A DNA stretch of 10,794 nt from CAZJKO01 sp964546995 (GCA_964546995.1 CAZJKO010000035.1:1-10794), one strand, 5' to 3'; shown: positions 1 to 7,905, counted from the stretch's first letter. The notes: generated by a model from the sequence alone, not told the origin. Numbers and translations: made by a program.

Positions 1-37
1 ATTCTTACACCTCTACTCTAATACTGATTATAGTATA
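1..37 (-). promoter_or_regulatory. Possible start region of an off-window minus-strand gene
   Basis: Read on the minus strand, TATAAT lies at 32-27 and an AGAGGTG ribosome-binding-like stretch at 14-8, so a gene probably starts just beyond the left edge. No convincing -35 box is visible at 16-18 bp spacing, so only the -10 and ribosome binding site support this. A terminator at 91-119 separates it from dnaE, which suggests its own transcript. The gene itself cannot be identified from here. Confidence 0.38.
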
Positions 38-84
38 ATTTTTATTTAAGTGACTTTTTTGTCGATTTTTTAGATAAAAAGACA

Positions 85-119
85 ACAGAAAATACAAGAT
101 ACCTCTATCCTGTATTTTT
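85..119. terminator. Bidirectional hairpin terminator after dnaE
   Basis: The arms 91-101 and 106-116 pair over 11 bp (one G-U on the minus-strand RNA) around the four-base loop 102-105. On the minus strand the stem is followed by TTTTCTGTTG, and on the plus strand by TTTTT. It lies about 140 bases downstream of the dnaE stop and is the first plausible transcription end for that gene. Confidence 0.6.
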
Positions 120-257
120 GCACAATAAAGAAGGATCAAGTTTTACTTGTCTAGTAAGGTCCCCCCCCGCATGGATTTTTTCACTAGTAACATCCCAATC
201 ACTTCTTTCTATCATTATCAAAAGTTTATCATACACTTTTATAAAAGACAACTGTTT

Positions 258-3206
258 TTATGATTCTAGTACTTCTATTTTGTTTACAACAATTTGGATT
301 TTGTCCATCCTTCGTTCGGTGTTTCCGGTGATTTTTAGTAAGGCTCCTTTGGCGATATCACGATAGCGTTCATACACTTTTGGAAATAAAGTAATATCGA
401 TCGTTCCTGTTTCATCGCTTCCTACAAAGAAGGCCATTTGATCCCCTTTTTTGGTAGTAATTGTTTTTATTTGTTCGATTAAGACGATGATATCTACGGT
501 TTTGTTGAAGTAGTTTTCAATCATCTCTAAGGGGATGCTTCCTTGATATTTGATTCGATAGGAACTTGCAGGATGGCTACTTAAGTAAAAGCCAAAGATT
601 TCTTTTTCTTGCGTTAAAAGTTCCTTTTTTTCATATTCTTCTACGACTTCGATTTCTGGTTTCATCACAAAACTTGGATCTAGATCTTTGGTTAGTTCGG
701 CATAATTTAACAGTTCATCTAGGTTGTGGATCAACGTCCGTTTGTTATACCCAAACTCTCTAAAGGTATCAGCATAGATTAGTGATTCGATATTCTTTTT
801 ACTGACATTATGGATAAATAGACGACTCATGGCATCGAAGATATCTTGGAAAGGTCCACTTTCTCGGGCTTCTAAGATGGCTTTGGTTGAGACGGTTCCT
901 ACTCCTTTGATGTTCGATAAGGGAAATAAAATTCTGTTCTTTTCTGCCATATACATACTTCCACTTTGCGATATGGTCGGACGTTCTATGGCGATTTTCA
1001 TGGCTTTGGCTTCCTCTATATACTCTTTGGTTTTCGATTCACTACCAATGACAGAAGATAAAATGTTACTGAAGAAGAACGTTTTGTACTTGACTTTCAG
1101 ATAGGCCATTTTATAGGCGATTATCGAATAGGCAACAGAATGTGCACGATTAAAACCATAATTAGCAAAGTGCAATACAAGATCGAATACTTCTTTGGCT
1201 TTTTCTTCTTTGTAGCCATTTTGGATACTTCCTTTGATGAATTTTTCTTCTTCTCCTTTTAAGACATCCATTTTCTTTTTGCTCATGGCACGTCTTAATA
1301 AATCCGCTTCACCCAAAGTATAGTTGGCCATCTTTTGTGCCACTTGCATGATTTGTTCTTGATAAATTAGAATGCCATACGTATTTTCTAAGATGGGACG
1401 CAAGCTTTCATCGAGATATTCGACGGGTTCTTGTCCTTGCTTTCTTCTAATGTACGTGTCGATATTTACAGCTGGTCCTGGTCTAAACAAGGCAATCGCC
1501 GCGATTAAATCTTCGAAATGGGATGGTTTTAATTTTCTTAAGAAGTTTCGCATTCCTCGAGATTCAAATTGGAAAATGCCACTGGTTTCCGCTTTGGTAA
1601 AAATCTCCATTGTTTCTTGATCATCCATGGGAATCGTATTAAAATCGATTTCTACGTTCATGGTCTTTTCGATATCTTCGATGATATTCATAATCGTCGT
1701 TAGGTTTTTTAGTCCTAGAAAGTCCATTTTCAATAGTCCTAATTCTTCTAAATATTCCATGGAATACGAAGTTAAGTACATGTTTGTTGTTTTGGTTAAA
1801 GGGATGATGGTATCTAGGGGTACTTCACTCATGACGATCCCTGCTGCATGACTGGATGTATGTCTTGGAAAGCCTTCGATCCGTGCGGCAATTTTATACA
1901 TTTTATTTAATTGCATGTCGTCATCAATCATCGTTTTGATTTTTTGATCTTGTTCATAAAAGTCTTTTAATTGTAATTTCGATATCGATGGTAAGAGATT
2001 ACAAAGAGCATCCACTTTGGTAAGAGGAATGTTTAGTACTCGCGATACATCGCGAATAGCTTGTTTGCTTCCTAGGGTTCCGAAAGTGATGATTCCAGCG
2101 ACATTCTTGGATCCATATTTATCGACGACATAAGAGATGACTTGATCGCGATACACATCCGGAAAATCCGTATCGATATCGGGCATACTAATTCGTTCAG
2201 GATTTAAGAACCGTTCGAATAATAGATCGTATTTGATGGGATCAATATCCGTAATCCCTAAGGTATATGAGACGAGACTTCCTGCGGCACTTCCTCGACC
2301 TGGGCCCACTAAGATTTTATTTTTCTTCGCATATTTAATAAAGTCATACACCACTAAAAAATAGTTTGAGAATCCCATCTTATCGATTACAGACAGTTCA
2401 TATAATAATCTTTCTTTATAAACTTGAGGAATTTCGCCATTCAATCGTTTGAATAGACCTTTTTTACTTAATTCTAATAAGTACTCCTTGGAGGTCATGT
2501 TGTTATCGCACCGATAAATGGGAAGCATTAAGTGTGGAGTTGGAAAGTCGACTTTGCAGATAGATGCTATTTTTTCTGTTTCTAATAGTGCTTCCCTACT
2601 GCACATCGTTTGAACTTCATCGTTTAACAAAGTATAGATATCTGTTGGAAGAGGATAATCATCAGCGACTGTTTTTCCGTCTTTAATCATCATGACATAC
2701 GTAAGATACTTTCGATCTTCTTCCTTGGCGATTGCTATTTTGGGACAAAAGACAACACGTGATGTGATGGCTCTTGCTTCTCGTTCTTCTTCTTTCGTGG
2801 CAATTCCCACGTATAAGTCGTCGAGAATCTTAGTTAGTTCTTCATATTTTTGATGATAGAAATAAGGGAGAATTCCAATTAGAAAACGACTATGTTCTTT
2901 TAGATCTTCTAGGGTGATCATTCGTTCACTTTGAAGAGTCGCTAAATAGATTAAATTTTGGTATCCTTCATAATTTTTAGCATACAACAATACGATATTT
3001 TCTTCGACCGTCGCTTCTAAGCCAAAGATTGGAACAATATCATTTTTGTTACAAGCGTGATAGAATTCCATTACTCCATACATAAAATTATCACAGATAG
3101 CGATAAAGTGGAGGTTATTCTTTTTACAATGGGCGATCATATCCGGTATCGTTATCATACTCGATAGAAGAGAATAATACGTTTTAACATATAATGGTAC
3201 GTACAT
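258..3206 (-). CDS. dnaE: DNA polymerase III alpha subunit, DnaE type
   Basis: This is a replicative C-family DNA polymerase of 982 residues, shorter than the roughly 1,100 usual for Bacillus DnaE. In order it has an N-terminal PHP domain (about 1-200), the polymerase core with GPGRGSAAGS at 301-310, the catalytic PDIDTDF at 342-348 (D343, D345) and a third acidic residue in KMDFLGL (D495), fingers and beta-binding regions (about 550-800), and a C-terminal OB fold (about 895-975). There is no DnaQ-like exonuclease insert, so it is DnaE rather than PolC. The PHP metal ligands are largely lost: motif I reads LYVKTYYS where LHVHTEYS is typical, and motif II reads CDN for TDH. Metal-dependent proofreading is therefore unlikely. 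The start at 3206 has AAGGAGG seven bases upstream. In low-G+C Gram-positives DnaE extends primers alongside PolC; whether PolC exists here cannot be seen. Confidence 0.97.
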   Translation of the reverse strand: MYVPLYVKTYYSLLSSMITIPDMIAHCKKNNLHFIAICDNFMYGVMEFYHACNKNDIVPIFGLEATVEENIVLLYAKNYEGYQNLIYLATLQSERMITLEDLKEHSRFLIGILPYFYHQKYEELTKILDDLYVGIATKEEEREARAITSRVVFCPKIAIAKEEDRKYLTYVMMIKDGKTVADDYPLPTDIYTLLNDEVQTMCSREALLETEKIASICKVDFPTPHLMLPIYRCDNNMTSKEYLLELSKKGLFKRLNGEIPQVYKERLLYELSVIDKMGFSNYFLVVYDFIKYAKKNKILVGPGRGSAAGSLVSYTLGITDIDPIKYDLLFERFLNPERISMPDIDTDFPDVYRDQVISYVVDKYGSKNVAGIITFGTLGSKQAIRDVSRVLNIPLTKVDALCNLLPSISKLQLKDFYEQDQKIKTMIDDDMQLNKMYKIAARIEGFPRHTSSHAAGIVMSEVPLDTIIPLTKTTNMYLTSYSMEYLEELGLLKMDFLGLKNLTTIMNIIEDIEKTMNVEIDFNTIPMDDQETMEIFTKAETSGIFQFESRGMRNFLRKLKPSHFEDLIAAIALFRPGPAVNIDTYIRRKQGQEPVEYLDESLRPILENTYGILIYQEQIMQVAQKMANYTLGEADLLRRAMSKKKMDVLKGEEEKFIKGSIQNGYKEEKAKEVFDLVLHFANYGFNRAHSVAYSIIAYKMAYLKVKYKTFFFSNILSSVIGSESKTKEYIEEAKAMKIAIERPTISQSGSMYMAEKNRILFPLSNIKGVGTVSTKAILEARESGPFQDIFDAMSRLFIHNVSKKNIESLIYADTFREFGYNKRTLIHNLDELLNYAELTKDLDPSFVMKPEIEVVEEYEKKELLTQEKEIFGFYLSSHPASSYRIKYQGSIPLEMIENYFNKTVDIIVLIEQIKTITTKKGDQMAFFVGSDETGTIDITLFPKVYERYRDIAKGALLKITGNTERRMDKIQIVVNKIEVLES

Positions 3207-3265
3207 ATTTTTCCCTCCTTACTTACTATTATTTTATCATAAATTCGCATAAATATATACTTATT

Positions 3266-3314
3266 GTTTGACTTCTTGCATACTTTATGGTAAAGTTATT
3301 ACTGCAAGTCAAAC
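3266..3314. repeat. Inverted repeat framing the rpmB promoter
   Basis: The left arm (3266-3280) is GTTTGACT, TCT, TGCA and the right arm (3303-3314) is TGCAAGTCAAAC. Without the three-base TCT insertion the arms are perfect 12-bp complements. The left arm covers the -35 box and the right arm begins at the predicted transcription start. The geometry would suit a repressor-binding dyad, but the arms are 22 bp apart and it may be chance. Confidence 0.4.
3268..3296 (+). promoter_or_regulatory. rpmB promoter, extended -10
   Basis: TTGACT at 3268-3273 and TAAAGT at 3291-3296 are separated by 17 bp. TGG immediately before the -10 makes it an extended -10. Transcription would begin near 3303. The promoter sits inside an inverted repeat (3266-3280 with 3303-3314). 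Confidence 0.65.
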
Positions 3315-3338
3315 TATATCTAAAAGGAGGGAATGGAA

Positions 3339-3521
3339 GTGGCAGTAAAAGTAACTAGTAAAAAACCATTAAAAGGAAACGATCGTTCTCATGCTTTAAA
3401 TACATCAAAAAGAGCTAGAAAATTAAATCTTCAAGTTCATACGCTTGAAGATGGTACTAAAGTACGTATTACAGCTAGAGAAAAAAGAACTTTAAGAAAA
3501 GATGAAAAACTTGCTGCTTAA
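3339..3521 (+). CDS. rpmB: 50S ribosomal protein L28
   Basis: This is a 60-residue component of the large ribosomal subunit, close to the family's usual 60-65. The diagnostic L28 pattern is clear: SKKPLKGNDRSHALNTSKRA near the N-terminus corresponds to the family's TGKKPxxGNNRSHAxNxTKR, followed by NLQ and the basic TAREKRTLRK segment. There are no cysteines, so it is a zinc-free form. I chose the GTG at 3339 over the in-frame ATG at 3333. The ribosome binding site AAGGAGG (3324-3330) is eight bases from the GTG but only two from the ATG, and the GTG gives the family-typical MA start. The gene is divergent from dnaE, has its own promoter, and its stop codon lies in the loop of its terminator. 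Confidence 0.95.
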   Translation: MAVKVTSKKPLKGNDRSHALNTSKRARKLNLQVHTLEDGTKVRITAREKRTLRKDEKLAA

Positions 3522-3534
3522 TAGCAGTTTTTTT
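3514..3534 (+). terminator. rpmB intrinsic terminator
   Basis: CTGCT (3514-3518) pairs with AGCAG (3523-3527) around the loop TAAT, followed by seven T residues (3528-3534). The rpmB stop TAA (3519-3521) forms most of the loop, so the hairpin starts inside the coding sequence. Confidence 0.65.
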
Positions 3535-3542
3535 GTGCTTTA

Positions 3543-3588
3543 CGACAAAAAATAGTACGTCATGTGTGGCGTACTATTTTTGTTTTTT
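3543..3588. terminator. Bidirectional terminator between rpmB and typA
   Basis: The arms 3548-3562 and 3567-3581 form a 15-bp stem (one G-U) with the four-base loop TGTG. The outer A/T pairs give U-tracts on both strands: TTTTTTGTCG for minus-strand typA and TTTTTGTTTTTT for plus-strand rpmB. The typA stop codon (3574-3576) lies inside the stem. Confidence 0.9.
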
Positions 3589-5388
3589 ACTATCAAATTT
3601 TTTTCGTTCTTCCGTATTTAAAATTTTCTTTCGCAAGCGAATCGATTGTGGTGTTACTTCTACTAATTCATCGGAATTGATGTAATCTAGGGCATACTCT
3701 AGAGTGATTGGTCGAGGTCTTTTTAGGACGACGGTATGATCACTTCCCGATGCTCTCATGTTGGTTAGTTGTTTTCCTTTGACGACGTTTACAGCAAGAT
3801 CGTTTTCACGGTTGCATTCACCTACGATCATACCTTCGTAAACTTCGATGCCTGGTTCTATAAACATCGTTCCACGATCTGCTAAGTTACCGATGGCATA
3901 AGCGGTTGCTTTTCCTGTTTCCATCGATACTAAGACTCCTAATTTTCTCTCCCCTATTTCGACATTTTCAAAAGGACGATACTCTTTAAAGGTATGATTG
4001 ATAATACCATATCCTTTCGTCAATGTCATGAAATCTGTTGTAAAGCCAATCAATCCACGTGAGGGAATCGTATAGATTAGTCTTACTTGACTACCAAAAT
4101 TAGTCATACTTTCCATCATGGCCCCACGAAGTCCTAATTGTTCAATGACATTTCCGACTGTTTCTTCAGGTGTTTCAATTTGCAATTCTTCAAATGGTTC
4201 CATTTTCATTCCGTTTTCTTCTTTGATGATAATGCTCGGTTTCGATACTTGAAGTTCAAAACCTTCTCTTCGCATGTTTTCGATTAAAATTCCTAAATGC
4301 AATTCTCCACGACCTGAGACAATCCAAGACTCACTATCGTTAGGCGTTACTTTCAAACTGACGTCTTTTTGCATTTCTTTGTTGAGACGTTCTTCAATTT
4401 TGCTAGCCGTTAATAACTTTCCTTCTTTTCCTACAAAAGGAGACGTATTGACACCAAACGTCATTTGTAATGTTGGTTCATCGACACGCAAGATGGGAAG
4501 TGGATAATCTTCCCCCATGTTGCAGATCGTCTCTCCTACTGAAATATCACTGAGTCCAGCAATGGCAACAATATCTCCCGCTTCTGCTTCTTCAATTTCA
4601 ATTCGCTTTAACCCTAGAAAGCCAAATAATTTTTGAATGCGGAACTGTTTCGTCGTTCCATCTAAGCGATGGCATGAGACCATTTGATTTACTTTAATTT
4701 TTCCATTGTGAACGCGACCAATTCCAATTCTTCCTACGAAATCATTGTAATCTAGTAAAGCAGGTTGAAATTGTAATGGTTTGGAAGCATCTCCTGTTGG
4801 ACTTGGAATTTCCTCGATAATCAAATCTAAGATACTAGCAAAACCCTTTTCTTGAGTGGTAATATCTGGATTCAAACTAGAAGTTCCATTTAGAGCAGAG
4901 GCATAAACGACACGAAAATCCAATTGTTCTTCGGTTGCGCCTAACTCGATAAATAAGTCTAACACTTCATCGACTACTTTTTGGCATCTTGCACTAGGTT
5001 TATCCACTTTGTTGATGACAACGATTGGTTTTGCTCCGCCTTCTAAGGCTTTTTTTAATACGAATCGCGTCTGAGGCATCGGTCCTTCGTAAGCATCTAC
5101 TACCAATAGAACTCCATCTACCATATTCATGATACGTTCTACTTCCCCACCAAAATCGGCATGTCCTGGCGTATCTAAGATATTGATTCTATAACCATTG
5201 TAATCGATTGCCGTCGTCTTTGCTAAAATCGTAATGCCACGTTCTTGTTCAATGGCATTGGAATCCATCGTATAGTTCGATGTATCTTCATTTTCACGAA
5301 ACATTCCACTAGACTTTAAAATTTGATCCACTAAAGTCGTTTTTCCATGATCGACATGGGCAATAATTGCAACATTTCTTTTTTCCAT
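3574..5388 (-). CDS. typA: Ribosome-associated translational GTPase TypA/BipA
   Basis: This GTPase is related to EF-G and binds the 70S ribosome. In characterised bacteria it assists ribosome assembly and adaptation to cold or stress. From the ATG at 5388 it has 604 residues, the normal family length. G-motifs are intact: G1 AHVDHGKTT (10-18), RGITI (50-54), DTPGH (72-76), NKVD (126-129) and SAL (164-166). A beta-barrel domain II, two EF-G-like domains and the TypA-specific C-terminal region follow (GSDHTVVLKRPRPITLEYAL is diagnostic). The frame stays open up to a TTG at 5460. I prefer 5388 because the protein then begins MEKRNVAIIAHVDHGKT like its relatives, an AGGAAG-type ribosome binding site precedes it, and the longer version overlaps the preceding gene. 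It lies 68 bases after the small membrane protein gene and is probably co-transcribed with it. Confidence 0.97.
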   Translation of the reverse strand: MEKRNVAIIAHVDHGKTTLVDQILKSSGMFRENEDTSNYTMDSNAIEQERGITILAKTTAIDYNGYRINILDTPGHADFGGEVERIMNMVDGVLLVVDAYEGPMPQTRFVLKKALEGGAKPIVVINKVDKPSARCQKVVDEVLDLFIELGATEEQLDFRVVYASALNGTSSLNPDITTQEKGFASILDLIIEEIPSPTGDASKPLQFQPALLDYNDFVGRIGIGRVHNGKIKVNQMVSCHRLDGTTKQFRIQKLFGFLGLKRIEIEEAEAGDIVAIAGLSDISVGETICNMGEDYPLPILRVDEPTLQMTFGVNTSPFVGKEGKLLTASKIEERLNKEMQKDVSLKVTPNDSESWIVSGRGELHLGILIENMRREGFELQVSKPSIIIKEENGMKMEPFEELQIETPEETVGNVIEQLGLRGAMMESMTNFGSQVRLIYTIPSRGLIGFTTDFMTLTKGYGIINHTFKEYRPFENVEIGERKLGVLVSMETGKATAYAIGNLADRGTMFIEPGIEVYEGMIVGECNRENDLAVNVVKGKQLTNMRASGSDHTVVLKRPRPITLEYALDYINSDELVEVTPQSIRLRKKILNTEERKKFDSKKQK

Positions 5389-5456
5389 TTTACTCACTTC
5401 TTCCTTAAACACGTTCCTGATTATATCATATATTTTGGTACTTGAAAATACCCTAA

Positions 5457-5717
5457 TCAATATTTATAGGGCTTTTTCTTATAAATTTTGACTTGTTTAT
5501 CTTGATCTTCTTGTTTTGGTTGTTGTTTTATCTTTGTGTATGGACTTTTTCCTTTATATAAAAGATAACAAGATCCAGCAAGAAGAGACGTTACCACACC
5601 GATGGGGACTAATCCTACTTCCTGGTTAGAAAAAAGCATTCCCATCAAAATAGTACCATTTATGACAAGACCGTTTTCTCCTAATTTTTTGAATATAATT
5701 TGTTTTTCACGATCCAT
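5457..5717 (-). CDS. Small two-helix membrane protein, unknown function
   Basis: I do not recognise this 86-residue protein. It has a polar N-terminus (MDREKQIIFKKLGENG), two hydrophobic segments (about 17-30 and 35-54) separated by a short SNQEVG turn, and a strongly basic, lysine- and glutamine-rich tail ending KKKPYKY. That suggests a hairpin in the membrane with both ends cytoplasmic. The start at 5717 is chosen over an upstream ATG at 5750 because an AAAGGTGAT ribosome binding site sits just before it. It ends with TGA and lies 68 bases upstream of typA in the same direction, so they are probably one operon. No convincing promoter was found; TATAGT at 5744-5739 lacks a good -35. It could be a lineage-specific protein with no link to TypA function. 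Confidence 0.75.
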   Translation of the reverse strand: MDREKQIIFKKLGENGLVINGTILMGMLFSNQEVGLVPIGVVTSLLAGSCYLLYKGKSPYTKIKQQPKQEDQDKQVKIYKKKPYKY

Positions 5718-5816
5718 TTTATCACCTTTCCTATTTATACTATATGTCATTTAAAAAAATCGGTATAAAAGGATTTGAAAGATGCACACTAACTATTATA
5801 GGTAAGGTGAAAACTA

Positions 5817-7283
5817 GTGGAAAAATTATTGTGGGAACAGGGAATAAAAAAGAAACGTTATCCTTCTTTAGAACAGGATCTTTCGGTGGATGTTTTGATT
5901 ATCGGTGGTGGAATGACCGGGATTTCTTGTGCTTATTTTTTAGAACAAGACGATACGAGCGTAGCATTAGTCGACGCTTCTTTGTTTTTTCATGGAGTAA
6001 CGATGCGGACGACAGGTAAACTCACGTATTTGCAGGGAGACATTTATTCGAATATTCAAAAAACGTTCGATGATATCGTTGCTTCTCGGTATCTTACTTC
6101 CCAAAAAGAAGCGATTTCCCTCGTGTTGAAGGCGATCAAGGATCACTCTATCACTTGTGATTTACAAAAAACGGATAGTTATCTTTTTACTACAGAAGAA
6201 AAGAATGTTTCGACGATCGAGAAAGAAAAGACTAACTATCGAGGAAATTCTATTACGACGGTTCCTCATTTACTTCAAAAGCTTGGAAGTAAAGAGGCTT
6301 TTTTGACCCAGGATACGTACGTTTTTCATCCTATTAAATACTTGAGTAAGTTACTAGAAATCATCGAGAAACGAGGCGTTCAATTATATGAAAATACAAC
6401 GGTAACAAACATTTCTAAACATCAGGATGGCTATCTTGTCAGTGCCAATGGTCACTTTATACAAGCTAAAAAAGTTGTCGTCTGTTGCCATTATCCCTTT
6501 TTCTTTTTTCCGACTCTCATTCCTTTTCATACCCATTTAGAAAAATCGTTCATTTCCGTTATGTCACTACAAGACGAAGCCATTCAAGGAATCAATATCG
6601 ATTCTGTTACCCACTCTTTTCGCTTTCATCAAGATAGCAATCAACAGTATTTGATCTATCTTAGCGAGTCCCATAAATTAGGAAATCATTTGGATCATGT
6701 TGCCTTGGAACAAGAACTGTTGGAAAAGACTTCTAAACTCTTTGATCATGATGTTCTTTTCCACTGGAGCAATTACGATATTATGACGAGTGATTATCTT
6801 CCTTTGATCGGTCCCATTCATTCGAACGATACGTCACTCTTGCTCGCTACAGGATTCAATACATGGGGAATGACGAATGGAACTTTAGCAGGTAAACTAT
6901 TAAGTGATTATTTGGAAAATCGAGAAAACCCATATTTTTCCCTTTTTACCCCACATCGAAAATGGAGCATCAAAAAAGCGATCAATACGTTGATCGACAA
7001 TGTTCACAATAGCAAACAATTTCTTTTGTCTAAATTAAAACGCGTTTATTACTTTTACCCTGAGCAAGTCATCATTACCTCCATCGATCATGAAACGTGT
7101 GGTATTTATATTGATGAAGCTCATCAAAAACACATCGTTAGACTTACTTGTCCCCATATGAAATGTGGTCTTACTTTCAATGCTTTAGAAAAAACTTGGG
7201 ATTGTCCTTGTCACGGTTCTAGGTTCGATATCGATGGCAATGTGATCAAAGGACCTAGTCGTTATTCGATTACTTTAAAGTAG
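5817..7283 (+). CDS. FAD-dependent oxidoreductase with C-terminal Rieske [2Fe-2S] domain
   Basis: This 488-residue protein fuses a DAO-type flavin oxidoreductase to a Rieske iron-sulfur domain, the arrangement of Bacillus subtilis YhfW. The FAD-binding dinucleotide fold is LIIGGGMTGISCAYFL at about 27-42, and a second conserved flavin-contact region lies near LLLATGFNTWGMTNG at about 342-356. The Rieske centre is complete: C445-P-H447 and C463-P-C465-H466 supply the cluster ligands. C450 and C465 are placed like the disulfide pair of CTHLGC/CPCHGS motifs. The natural substrate of this family is not established, and this protein's electron partner is unknown. There is no signal peptide, so it is cytoplasmic. 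It starts with GTG at 5817, seven bases after AAGGTG. It overlaps the convergent DedA gene by 14 bp. Low-complexity FFFF near residues 225-229 looks unusual but keeps the frame. Confidence 0.92.
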   Translation: MEKLLWEQGIKKKRYPSLEQDLSVDVLIIGGGMTGISCAYFLEQDDTSVALVDASLFFHGVTMRTTGKLTYLQGDIYSNIQKTFDDIVASRYLTSQKEAISLVLKAIKDHSITCDLQKTDSYLFTTEEKNVSTIEKEKTNYRGNSITTVPHLLQKLGSKEAFLTQDTYVFHPIKYLSKLLEIIEKRGVQLYENTTVTNISKHQDGYLVSANGHFIQAKKVVVCCHYPFFFFPTLIPFHTHLEKSFISVMSLQDEAIQGINIDSVTHSFRFHQDSNQQYLIYLSESHKLGNHLDHVALEQELLEKTSKLFDHDVLFHWSNYDIMTSDYLPLIGPIHSNDTSLLLATGFNTWGMTNGTLAGKLLSDYLENRENPYFSLFTPHRKWSIKKAINTLIDNVHNSKQFLLSKLKRVYYFYPEQVIITSIDHETCGIYIDEAHQKHIVRLTCPHMKCGLTFNALEKTWDCPCHGSRFDIDGNVIKGPSRYSITLK

Positions 7284-7297
7284 TCGTTTTCTTTTTT
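7267..7297 (+). terminator. Palindromic terminator at the oxidoreductase/DedA junction
   Basis: The 20-base palindrome 7267-7286 (core TACTTTAAAGTA) folds as eight base pairs with one G-U around TTAA. It is followed on the plus strand by TTTTCTTTTTT (7287-7297). It contains the TAG stop of the oxidoreductase (7281-7283) and the TAA stop of the convergent DedA gene (7272-7270). No T-tract follows on the minus strand, so it should act only for the plus-strand gene. Confidence 0.6.
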
Positions 7298-7905
7298 AGA
7301 ATCTTCTTTTTGATTTTTTTATAAAAATAGAGAACGACTAAGGCAATGAGGATGAGACGAATGGGCGTTTTAAACTTCGATGTATATTCTTTTAATACGA
7401 CCCAACTGTTTCCTAAGGTGTATCCTACATAGACAAATGCAAAGGTCCAAGGTACACTTCCTAATGTTGTATAGATGACAAACTTCCAAAACGAGAGTCG
7501 CGTTAGACCGATCGGAAGCGAAATGAGGGTTCTAATAATGGGAAAATTTCTACCAAAAAAGGCGGCAAACATTCCATATCTTCGAAACCATTCGTCGCAC
7601 TTATCAATGTCTTCTTTTTTCATAAAAAAGTATTTTCCATATTTTTCCACAAAGGGACGTCCCCCAAAATATCCCATTAGATAGATGACGATAGCACAAA
7701 AGACACTTCCCATTAGGCCGATCCAAAAGGCACCCCAAAAGGAAAAAATACCTTGTGATGCTAGAATTCCCCCTGTCGCTAAAATAAATTCACTGGGAAT
7801 CACAATGATCACAGCTTCTAAGACCATACCTAAAAACATGCCAAAATAACCAAAATTAGCCATCAATGTCAGTACGTATGTATCCACGATCATTCCCCAT
7901 TTCAC
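7270..7905 (-). CDS. DedA-family membrane protein
   Basis: This DedA/SNARE-associated integral membrane protein has up to 211 residues, typical for the family. Members act as phospholipid scramblases or in envelope homeostasis; some recycle undecaprenyl phosphate (UptA) or flip phosphatidylethanolamine (PetA). The substrate here cannot be assigned. Counted from the GTG at 7905, it has the N-terminal re-entrant segment with acidic E30 and IPSE (36-39), the amphipathic middle (about 85-110), and the conserved FFGRNFPIIRTLISLPIGL stretch (116-134) with both key arginines (R119, R125). Transmembrane helices (about 137-165 and 182-195) and a lysine-rich tail follow. The start is uncertain. The GTG at 7905 lacks a ribosome binding site, whereas TGGGGA sits just ahead of a GTG at 7887, giving MDTYVLTLMANF. 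It follows the hydrolase gene after a terminator and overlaps the convergent oxidoreductase by 14 bp. Confidence 0.92.
   Translation of the reverse strand: MKWGMIVDTYVLTLMANFGYFGMFLGMVLEAVIIVIPSEFILATGGILASQGIFSFWGAFWIGLMGSVFCAIVIYLMGYFGGRPFVEKYGKYFFMKKEDIDKCDEWFRRYGMFAAFFGRNFPIIRTLISLPIGLTRLSFWKFVIYTTLGSVPWTFAFVYVGYTLGNSWVVLKEYTSKFKTPIRLILIALVVLYFYKKIKKKILKKKTTTLK

Noticed and set aside
118..366. Plus-strand coding opposite the dnaE 3' end
   Set aside because: It overlaps dnaE antisense, has no ribosome binding site and has no recognisable content. Other opposite-strand frames in dnaE, typA, DedA and the hydrolase were rejected for the same reasons.
5388..5460. Longer TypA start at the TTG 5460
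   Set aside because: It adds 24 residues not seen in the family and overlaps the preceding gene. The ATG at 5388 has a ribosome binding site.
5744..6019. Separate plus-strand gene starting at 5744
   Set aside because: It is another frame of the oxidoreductase start. It lacks a ribosome binding site and its protein is low-quality and arginine-rich.
7280..7341. Long-range inverted repeat TAGTCGTTTTC / GAGAACGACTA
   Set aside because: One mismatch and a 40-base loop inside the DedA coding sequence, with no T-tract after the far arm. Probably chance.
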